From Spartobacteria bacterium (GTDB lineage: Bacteria; Verrucomicrobiota; Verrucomicrobiia; Chthoniobacterales; Terrimicrobiaceae): a stretch of DNA of 13,012 bases. The DNA lies in assembly GCA_947487745.1 (NCBI GenBank), contig CANKXQ010000017.1, forward strand, positions 1 through 13,012. Direction: 5' to 3'. The translations under genes were made by a program, and so were the position numbers. Under the pieces are notes generated by a model that was not told where the DNA came from, ran no database searches, and saw only the letters and a program-made list of their open reading frames with translations. Shown one piece after another: positions 7,405 to 13,012 of this stretch (positions are counted from its first letter, which is position 1; every line of letters starts with the position of its first letter).

Positions 7405-8519
7405 CCGATCAAAAACCATTTCGAGCCATCATTGCCTGTGGCGGCACAGGCGGGCATCTCTTCCCCGGTCTTGCCGTCGCGGAGTCTCTCCACGAGCGCG
7501 GCCACGAGGTTTTGCTTTTTGTGTCGGAAAAGGAAATCGATGCCGTCGCACTCAAGGCGCACCCTCAATTCCGGGCTGAAAAACTGCCATCGGTCGGCAT
7601 GCCGGCGATGCTTCTGTCGCCCGCCTTCATAGGCTTTGTCCGTCGCTGCTGGGATAGCTACCGCCAATGTCGTGCGATTTATCGGAAATACCGTCCGTCC
7701 GTGGTTCTTGGCATGGGCGGCTTCACATCCACCGCGCCGATTCTCGCCGCGCGCATGCAAGACCTGCCATGCTTCATCCACGAGTCCAATGCCATTCCCG
7801 GCCGTGCCAACCGCCTGGCGGCGAGGTTTGCATCCCGCGTTCTTCTTGGCTTCGAAGATTGCCGCCAGAGGTTCCCGGGAGCTGACTGCATTGTCACTGG
7901 CACTCCGGTGCGAAAAAACCTGGGCCAACCGATGGGTCGAAGCGAAGCCATGAAGGTTTTCGGTCTGGATCCCGCACGCCCCACGCTGCTCGTGACCGGC
8001 GGGAGCCAGGGCGCGACAGGCATCAACCAGGTTCTCTTCCGCACCGCTCCGCTTCTGGCCCAGTCGGGTATTCAAATCATTCATCTCACGGGCAAAAACG
8101 ACGATCGACTGGCCGCCGCGAACTACCAGCGCGATGAAATCCCCCACTATGTCGCCCCATTCCATCACCGCATGGAAGAAGCCTACTCGGCGGCGGACCT
8201 GGTCATTTCACGCGCCGGTGCATCCAGCCTTAGCGAGCTGTCCCAATTCGGCCTGCCCGCCATCCTGATCCCCTACCCCCACGCGACGGACGATCACCAG
8301 AAGGCAAACGGGGAGATTTATGTAAGAGCAGGGGCATCCGTGATGGTAGACGAAAAGGAAATCGTTCCAGAAGTCTTCGCTGCCACGATTTCAAATCTTT
8401 TAAACGATCCAATGCGGCGTGCCACGATGGCCGCAGCAACGAAAAAGCTCACGCCGGAATCAGCCGCAAAAAATGTGGCCGATGTCATGGAGCGCGCCGT
8501 GAGGGAGGGCGTCAAATGA
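7401..8519 (+). CDS. murG: Lipid II synthase MurG (GlcNAc transferase)
   Basis: This peripheral inner-membrane GT28 glycosyltransferase adds GlcNAc from UDP-GlcNAc to lipid I, giving lipid II. It has 372 residues, slightly longer than the ~355 of E. coli. The N-domain has the glycine loop GGTGGHLFPGLAVA (14-27), with His19 at the conserved position, GMGGFTSTAPILAAR (104-118) and HESNAIPGRANRLA (127-140), whose Asn130 matches a key E. coli asparagine. The C-domain has VTGTPVR (165-171), VTGGSQGATGINQ (198-210), the UDP-sugar site SRAGASSLSEL (270-280) with Glu279, and PYPHATDDHQKANGE (291-305). Compared with the usual GMGGYVSGP and HEQN forms, FTSTAP and HESN are variants that may mark the lineage. 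The start at 7401 overlaps the ftsW stop as ATGA. The frame stays open far upstream inside ftsW, but those codons are not MurG-like. The stop overlaps murC-murB as ATGA. Confidence 0.96.
   Translation: MTDQKPFRAIIACGGTGGHLFPGLAVAESLHERGHEVLLFVSEKEIDAVALKAHPQFRAEKLPSVGMPAMLLSPAFIGFVRRCWDSYRQCRAIYRKYRPSVVLGMGGFTSTAPILAARMQDLPCFIHESNAIPGRANRLAARFASRVLLGFEDCRQRFPGADCIVTGTPVRKNLGQPMGRSEAMKVFGLDPARPTLLVTGGSQGATGINQVLFRTAPLLAQSGIQIIHLTGKNDDRLAAANYQRDEIPHYVAPFHHRMEEAYSAADLVISRAGASSLSELSQFGLPAILIPYPHATDDHQKANGEIYVRAGASVMVDEKEIVPEVFAATISNLLNDPMRRATMAAATKKLTPESAAKNVADVMERAVREGVK
8503..8509 (+). promoter_or_regulatory. Shine-Dalgarno of murC-murB
   Basis: GGGAGGG lies six bases before the ATG at 8516, inside the end of murG. 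It is the best-placed ribosome binding site in the window and fixes the start of the fused gene. Confidence 0.65.
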
Positions 8520-10804
8520 CAGCTGCCGAGCTGCGCCAGGCGCTCACTGCGCCAACGCCAAAGCACATCCACCTGATCGGAGTTGCAGGCTCCGGCATGA
8601 GCGGTATCGCCGCGCTGCTGCTTGGTCTTGGCCACAAAGTGAGCGGGTCCGACAAGGTCCACACAACGGAAGTCGAACGCTTGATTAAAAAAGGCCTCGC
8701 ATTCCATTGCCCCCACTCCTCGGACTGCGTGCACGGCGCGGATGTCGTTATTTACTCCTCCGCGATCAAAGCCGGGAATCCCGCATACGATGAAGCCATC
8801 CGCCAGGGACTCCCGCTCGCACGCCGAGCCGACGCACTGGCCGCGGTCATGGACTCGAAGAAAGGCATCGTGGTCTGCGGCATGCACGGCAAAACGACCA
8901 CTTCGGCCATGGCGGCCCATGTCCTCCGCGCCGGTGGCTTCAAGCCTTGCCACTATGTGGGTGCGGAAATTCCGATTCTGGGAACAAACGCGCGCTGGGA
9001 CTCCGAAGGCGAGTGGTTTGTCGCCGAGGGCGATGAGAGCGACGGAACACTCATCAACTACCACCCCGAGCACGCCATCGTGCTCAACATCGAGCCGGAG
9101 CATCTCGATTTTTACAAGGATCTCGCCGCCATCGATGCTGTTTACAAGCGACTCATCAACCAAACATCCGGCAAGGTTTTCTACTGCACGGATGACGACG
9201 GAGCGCGGCGTGTGTGCGCATCGCATGCCCGTGCCATTTCCTATGGTCTCGGTGCCGAGTCTCGCTATCGCATCACAAACCTCACTACGGAGAACTTCAA
9301 ATCCCGCTTCAGTGTCAGCAAGGACGGAAAGACACTCGACGAAGTCGTGCTGAACATCCCGGGTGCCCATAATGCAGTGAACGCCCTCGCCACAATTGCG
9401 CTGGCCAGCGAAATCGGACAGTCCTTTGAATCCATCGTCAGCGCACTCGAGAGTTTCCGTGGCGCCAAGCGCCGCTTTGAAATCATTCATGAATCGCCCC
9501 GGCAGACCATCGTTGACGACTACGGGCACCATCCCACCGAAATCGCCGCCACACTCGCCACAGCACGCACCGGCGGACATGGGCGGGTGATTGCAATGTT
9601 CCAACCACACCGCTACACGCGCACCCAGGCGCTGAAGGACGAATTCGGCAAAGCCTTTGCGCTGGCGGACCATGTTTTTGTTTCCGACATCTACCCTGCG
9701 AGCGAGAAACCGATCCCCGGCATTTCCGGACAGACGATTGTCGATGCGATGGTCGCCGCAGGACATGCCTCTGCCACCCATGTGCCCGAAATTTCCCGCA
9801 TTCATGAAGCAGCCGCCTCCGTGGCGGAGGATGGCGACCTGCTCCTCAGCCTTGGAGCCGGAAATATCCACGAGGCGGGCCAGCGCCTCGCGCAAGATCT
9901 GAAAATGCGCGACACCCTCCAGAGCGTGATGGGCCAAGGACGCATCAAACTTTACGAGCCACTTTCCAAGCACACCACGATGCGCATCGGCGGACCGGCC
10001 CAGTTCTGGGTTGAACCCGAGAGTGAAGAGGGATTTGCCGACCTCGTGAGGTATTGCTTTGACGAAAACATTCCTCTCATGGTGATGGGCCGCGGCTCGA
10101 ACCTGCTTGTGCGCGATGGAGGACTCCCCGGAGTGGTTGCACACCTCTCGCGCGGCGACTTCCAACGCCATGAAGTGAATGGAACCGAGATCACTGCGGG
10201 CGTGGGTGTGAAATTCAAACAACTCAGCGCTCTGGCGCGCACGGCGAATATTGCGGGGTTTGAGTGGATGGAAGGAATACCTGGAAACCTCGGCGGCGGG
10301 CTCCGAATGAATGCCGGAGCCATGGGAGTCCAAACTTTCGATCAAGTCGTGAGGCTTCGCTTTTGCGATCAAGACGGAAACATTTTTACAAGGACTCCTG
10401 CGGAAATGGATATCCACTACCGCAGCGTTCCCATGCTGCGAACAAACTACGCCCTTTCGGCAGTGATCTCGGGCAAACCCGGCACTCAGGCTGAGATTGA
10501 TACCACGATCGCCAAGTCCGTTGCCAAACGCCGCTCCAGCCAACCCGTCGCAGCCAGCGCAGGGTGCATTTTCAAAAACCCATCGGCGATTCCAGCCGGA
10601 AAGTTGATCGAAGAACTCGGCCTCAAAAACTTTTCAGTCGGCGGCGCCCGTGTATCCGAAATTCACGGGAACTTCATCGTCAACGACGGCGGGGCGACAT
10701 CTGCGGATGTCCTGACACTGATCAAAGAAATCCAGACCGCCGCCGAGCGAACACGTGGCATCCAGCTTGAAACCGAGGTTCAAATTGTGGGGGTAGATTT
10801 ATGA
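8516..10804 (+). CDS. murC-murB: Bifunctional UDP-MurNAc:L-alanine ligase / UDP-MurNAc dehydrogenase (MurC-MurB fusion)
   Basis: One uninterrupted 762-residue frame joins two complete cytoplasmic enzymes. MurC part (about 1-465): HLIGVAGSGMSGIAALLLG (19-37), SGSDK (43-47), P-loop GMHGKTTTSAM (122-132), EGDESDGTLINY (171-182), NIEPEHLDFY (191-200), DDYGHHPTEIAAT (334-346), FQPHRYTRTQAL (362-373) and SLGAGNI (445-451). It adds L-Ala to UDP-MurNAc. MurB part (about 475-762): KHTTMRIGGPAQFWVEP (485-501), GRGSNLLVRDGG (525-536), GIPGNLGGGLRMNAGAMG (587-604), SAGCIFKNPS (681-690), GGARVSEIHGNFIVN (709-723) and LETEVQIVG (751-759), whose Glu754 matches the conserved C-terminal catalytic Glu. It is the FAD/NADPH reductase that makes UDP-MurNAc, the substrate of MurC. 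Only about 10 residues (465-475) link them. The normally conserved YRxS reads YRSV (635-638). The order matches separate murC and murB genes in other dcw clusters. Both ends overlap neighbours as ATGA. Confidence 0.95.
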   Translation: MTAAELRQALTAPTPKHIHLIGVAGSGMSGIAALLLGLGHKVSGSDKVHTTEVERLIKKGLAFHCPHSSDCVHGADVVIYSSAIKAGNPAYDEAIRQGLPLARRADALAAVMDSKKGIVVCGMHGKTTTSAMAAHVLRAGGFKPCHYVGAEIPILGTNARWDSEGEWFVAEGDESDGTLINYHPEHAIVLNIEPEHLDFYKDLAAIDAVYKRLINQTSGKVFYCTDDDGARRVCASHARAISYGLGAESRYRITNLTTENFKSRFSVSKDGKTLDEVVLNIPGAHNAVNALATIALASEIGQSFESIVSALESFRGAKRRFEIIHESPRQTIVDDYGHHPTEIAATLATARTGGHGRVIAMFQPHRYTRTQALKDEFGKAFALADHVFVSDIYPASEKPIPGISGQTIVDAMVAAGHASATHVPEISRIHEAAASVAEDGDLLLSLGAGNIHEAGQRLAQDLKMRDTLQSVMGQGRIKLYEPLSKHTTMRIGGPAQFWVEPESEEGFADLVRYCFDENIPLMVMGRGSNLLVRDGGLPGVVAHLSRGDFQRHEVNGTEITAGVGVKFKQLSALARTANIAGFEWMEGIPGNLGGGLRMNAGAMGVQTFDQVVRLRFCDQDGNIFTRTPAEMDIHYRSVPMLRTNYALSAVISGKPGTQAEIDTTIAKSVAKRRSSQPVAASAGCIFKNPSAIPAGKLIEELGLKNFSVGGARVSEIHGNFIVNDGGATSADVLTLIKEIQTAAERTRGIQLETEVQIVGVDL
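10789..10793 (+). promoter_or_regulatory. Possible Shine-Dalgarno of ddl
   Basis: A run of five G (in GTGGGGGTAG) ends seven bases before the ddl ATG at 10801. It could pair loosely with the anti-SD, but it is not a classical AGGAGG and is also part of the murB coding sequence. Confidence 0.3.
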
Positions 10805-11721
10805 AGCAACAGCATTCCGGAATTCTGAAAAACAAAACCGTAGCGCTGCTCAAGGGCGGCCCAGGCAAAGAGCGGGATGTTTCACTCCGCTCGGGAACTG
10901 CCGTTGCGAAAGCCGTCCGCGCCGCCAGGGCCCAGGTCATTGAAATCGATGTCACCACACCGGAAATAACCCTGCCCGAATCCGTGGATCTGGCATTCAA
11001 CATCATCCACGGCACATTCGGTGAGGACGGCCAACTGCAATCGATCCTCCATGACCGGGGCATACCCTATACAGGCGAGGGAATTGCAGGCAGCCACACA
11101 GCGTTCGACAAAATCCTTTCGAAAGAAGCCTTCGACCGCGCGGGAGTGCCGACATCGACATGGCAAAAAATCCGTAAAGGAGAGTCCCCGAGCCTCCCGT
11201 TGCCTTATGTCGTAAAAGCTCCGCGCCAAGGTTCCAGCGTGGGCGTGCACATCATCCGTGATGCCTCTGCACTTCCCGCCGCGCTGGAGGACTGCTTCCA
11301 ATATGGTGAGGAAGTGCTTATCGAAAGTTTCTTTGCAGGCAGGGAACTGACTGTTGGAATCCTCGGCGGTGAGGCTCTGCCTGTTGTTGAAATCGTTCCT
11401 AACGATGGTTTCTACGATTACGACCATAAATACACCAGCGGGGCGTCCGAATACTTCGTTCCGGCTCCTCTAACAGAAGCCCAAGCAGCCAGCATCCAGT
11501 CCACCGCCTGCGCCGCACACCGCGCTCTCGGGCTCGAGGTTTACTCCCGTGTGGACATACTGCTCGCGCCGGATGGCTCGATGAGTGTTTTGGAAATCAA
11601 CACAATCCCGGGTATGACCGAGTTGAGCCTTCTGCCCAAGGCGGCAGCCGTCGCGGGACTCGATTTCCCCGCCCTCTGTGAGGAAATCGCCGGACTATCA
11701 CTTGCGAAGAAGAAGCCCTGA
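10801..11721 (+). CDS. ddl: D-alanine:D-alanine ligase Ddl
   Basis: This cytoplasmic ATP-grasp enzyme makes the D-Ala-D-Ala dipeptide that MurF attaches. It has 306 residues, exactly DdlB-like. The N-terminal domain has GGPGKERDVSLRSG (19-32), with Glu24 matching the catalytic glutamate, and HGTFGEDGQLQ (70-80). The central domain has VVKAPRQGSSVGV (137-149), and FYDYDHKY (204-211) in the omega-loop that closes over the active site. The ATP-grasp C-domain has SRVDILL (249-255), with Arg250 and Asp252, and LEINTIPGMTELSLLP (264-279), with the metal ligands Glu265 and Asn267. The Tyr in the omega-loop fits a D-Ala-D-Ala enzyme rather than a D-Ala-D-Lac (vancomycin-resistance) type. The first loop reads GGPGKE where most family members have GGxSxE, and LSLLP replaces the common HSLVP. 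The start overlaps murC-murB as ATGA, and the stop overlaps ftsQ as TGATG. Confidence 0.95.
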   Translation: MKQQHSGILKNKTVALLKGGPGKERDVSLRSGTAVAKAVRAARAQVIEIDVTTPEITLPESVDLAFNIIHGTFGEDGQLQSILHDRGIPYTGEGIAGSHTAFDKILSKEAFDRAGVPTSTWQKIRKGESPSLPLPYVVKAPRQGSSVGVHIIRDASALPAALEDCFQYGEEVLIESFFAGRELTVGILGGEALPVVEIVPNDGFYDYDHKYTSGASEYFVPAPLTEAQAASIQSTACAAHRALGLEVYSRVDILLAPDGSMSVLEINTIPGMTELSLLPKAAAVAGLDFPALCEEIAGLSLAKKKP

Positions 11722-12659
11722 TGAAATCAGCCTCCGCCACCAAGAAACGAACGCCAAACGGGGTGCACCACCTGAATGTGAAGATGCGCGCCCGCGCGGC
11801 GCAGAGAAAACGCCAGCGCCTGATAGGACAACTCTGCGCGGTTACGCTTATCGTGGCCGTGGCTTGCGGGCTCATTTGGTTCGGGCTTAACAAGGCCCTG
11901 GATAAATTCTTTTTCTCCAATCCCGCCTACAACCTCTGCGAACTCGAACTCGAACTCGATGGAATCATGACCAGCGAGGATCTCCTGGCCGAAACAGGAA
12001 TCCAAACAGGCGACAACATCTTCCGCATCGACATCGCAGGCATCGACCACAAGCTCCGCGAGATTCCGATGGTTGCCGATGTTTCGATCGAACGCATCAT
12101 GCCAGGTCGCATCGAGATCAACCTCACGCGCCGCATTCCCGTCGCCTGGGTTTCGAAGTCTTCGGATTCCTCGGCGGATTACGATCCAACATCCATGACC
12201 CTGGTGGACGACTCCGGCTTCCTGATGAAACCCCGCATCCTTCAACAGGAATATCACCAACTTCCGATCATCTACGGCGTGAAAGTCGAAAAAATCCAGG
12301 AGGGCAGCCTGCTTGAAGGAGATGACCTGAAGAACGCATTGACCCTCCTGCGCGAGGCCAGGAGCCAATCGCAGTCCCTGCTCGTCATCAGATCGCTGAA
12401 CATCAGCAAGGGCTACTGCATCGATGCCCTCACCGATCAAAATGCTCGGGTCAAATTCGCTTCGGGCGACTTCCCCACGCAATTGATGAAACTCCAGCGC
12501 CTGCTGGAACATTGCCGCGACACCGGCCGGGAAATCGAATCCGTGAACCTCATGGTGGCAAAAAACACGCCTGTGAAATTTGTCATGGCTGCTCCGCCCG
12601 AACCCGTTTCAGAGAAGCAAAAGTCGATCCCTCAAAAATCCAAACCCAAGAGAAACTGA
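11721..12659 (+). CDS. ftsQ: Cell division protein FtsQ
   Basis: This bitopic divisome protein bridges cytoplasmic and periplasmic parts of the division machinery (FtsQLB complex in E. coli). It has 312 residues. The N-terminal 34 residues are strongly basic (many Lys/Arg) and cytoplasmic. One membrane span follows (about 36-56, LCAVTLIVAVACGLIWFGL). A POTRA domain then covers about 70-138, with typical spacing: a beta strand (CELELELDG), a helix (TSEDLLAETGI), DNIFRIDI (98-105), a helix (DHKLREIPMVADVSIERIMPG, starting at 109) and IEINLTRRIPVAWV (131-144). The remaining beta-rich domain runs to about 290 and includes LVDDSGFLMKP (161-171). FtsQ diverges fast, so the call rests on topology, POTRA pattern and position between ddl and ftsA. 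The C-terminus carries an extra Lys/Pro/Ser-rich tail (about 297-312). The start overlaps ddl as TGATG, and the stop overlaps ftsA the same way. Confidence 0.88.
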   Translation: MKSASATKKRTPNGVHHLNVKMRARAAQRKRQRLIGQLCAVTLIVAVACGLIWFGLNKALDKFFFSNPAYNLCELELELDGIMTSEDLLAETGIQTGDNIFRIDIAGIDHKLREIPMVADVSIERIMPGRIEINLTRRIPVAWVSKSSDSSADYDPTSMTLVDDSGFLMKPRILQQEYHQLPIIYGVKVEKIQEGSLLEGDDLKNALTLLREARSQSQSLLVIRSLNISKGYCIDALTDQNARVKFASGDFPTQLMKLQRLLEHCRDTGREIESVNLMVAKNTPVKFVMAAPPEPVSEKQKSIPQKSKPKRN

Positions 12660-13012
12660 TGGCCCGCGAAAAAATTCACGTCGGACTGGAAATCGGAACC
12701 ACCAAGGTATGCGCCGTCGTGGCGGAATGCCACCGCGACGGGGAAATGCGGATTCTGGGCGTGGGAGAGAGTCCATCGCGCGGAGTTCGAAAAGGCGAGA
12801 TTGTCGATTTCAAAAACGCCACCCAGTGCGTTCACGACGCCTTGGCTGATGCCGAAGACCGCAGCGATCATGAGATCAAAGGCGTCTGGCTGGCCATTTC
12901 AGGGAGCCATATCAAGAGCTTCAACAACCGCAGTTCCGTGACCCTGCCGGAGGAATCCACCATCACGGCCAAGGAAATCGAAAGCGTCGAATTCAAAGCC
13001 AAGGAGGCCGGG
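12659..13012 (+). CDS. ftsA: Cell division protein FtsA, N-terminal part (cut by window edge)
   Basis: This is an actin-like ATPase that tethers FtsZ filaments to the membrane and recruits later divisome proteins. The first 118 codons are present and remain open at the right edge; complete FtsA is about 400-420 residues. Visible are the phosphate-1 loop in VGLEIGTTKVCAVVAE (8-23), SRGVRKGEIVDFKNAT (40-55) and VWLAISGSHIKSFNNRSSV (76-94), which leads into the family-specific 1C subdomain. These match the start of FtsA and not MreB or DnaK, which lack the SGxHI segment. The ATG overlaps the ftsQ stop as TGATG. An AAGAG just upstream is a weak Shine-Dalgarno at best. The C-terminal amphipathic membrane helix is outside the window, and ftsZ is expected next. 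Confidence 0.93.
   Translation, partial: MAREKIHVGLEIGTTKVCAVVAECHRDGEMRILGVGESPSRGVRKGEIVDFKNATQCVHDALADAEDRSDHEIKGVWLAISGSHIKSFNNRSSVTLPEESTITAKEIESVEFKAKEAG

Noticed and set aside
8318..10543. A 741-codon open frame on the - strand opposite murC-murB
   Set aside because: It lies antisense to a fully motif-supported gene and its product shows no recognisable domain. Long antisense frames are expected in GC-rich genes with biased codon use.
10855..10887. Ddl first loop GGPGKERDVSL lacking the usual Ser (GGxSxE)
   Set aside because: The catalytic Glu24 and all later ATP-grasp motifs are present, and this position varies among Ddl proteins, so I see no sign of altered function.
12689..12691. 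Glu in place of Asp in the FtsA phosphate-1 loop (GLEIGT)
   Set aside because: E. coli FtsA also reads GLEIGT, so this is a normal family form and not an anomaly.
1..13012. Searched for CRISPR repeats, insertion sequences, tRNA/rRNA genes, riboswitches, terminators and a defence or other novel multi-gene system
   Set aside because: Nothing found. Coding genes occupy almost all of the window, the largest gap is 36 bases, and all but one gene belong to known wall-synthesis or division families.

Overview
The window is one uninterrupted stretch of a bacterial division and cell-wall (dcw) gene cluster, all on the + strand and with almost no non-coding DNA. In order it holds the tail of an upstream gene (probably ftsI), then murE, murF, mraY, murD, a membrane-anchored LysM protein, ftsW, murG, a fused murC-murB, ddl, ftsQ and the first 118 codons of ftsA. 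All the complete genes are intact. I saw no frameshift, mobile element, CRISPR array, RNA gene or clear terminator.

Organism (inference): a diderm, moderately GC-rich bacterium with meso-diaminopimelate peptidoglycan, since MurE carries the DNPR motif. Two features are unlike the usual proteobacterial or Firmicutes cluster and suggest the PVC group, most likely Verrucomicrobiota: a two-LysM membrane protein between murD and ftsW, and MurC fused to MurB. This placement comes from gene content and remembered motif variants, not from a database search.

Layout: positions 1-110 hold the end of the preceding gene. Positions 115-5437 encode MurE and MurF, which complete the UDP-MurNAc-pentapeptide; MraY, which makes lipid I; and MurD, which adds D-Glu. 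Positions 5434-7404 encode the LysM protein and FtsW, the septal glycan polymerase. Positions 7401-11721 encode MurG (lipid II synthesis), MurC-MurB (UDP-MurNAc formation and L-Ala addition) and Ddl (D-Ala-D-Ala). Positions 11721-13012 encode the divisome proteins FtsQ and FtsA. An ftsZ gene would be expected just beyond the right edge but is not in the window.

How it works together: between them the genes encode nearly every step from UDP-GlcNAc-enolpyruvate to polymerised septal glycan, plus membrane and FtsZ-linking division proteins. Of ten gene-gene junctions after murE begins, nine overlap by 1 or 4 bases or are separated by a single base, which predicts one polycistronic message with strong translational coupling. 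The exception is a 36-base AT-rich gap before ftsW. Clear Shine-Dalgarno sequences appear at only a few starts. This is largely a conserved housekeeping region. The points worth a second look are the MurC-MurB fusion, an altered YRxS motif in its MurB half, the LysM gene, and the shared reading frame of the LysM gene and ftsW.
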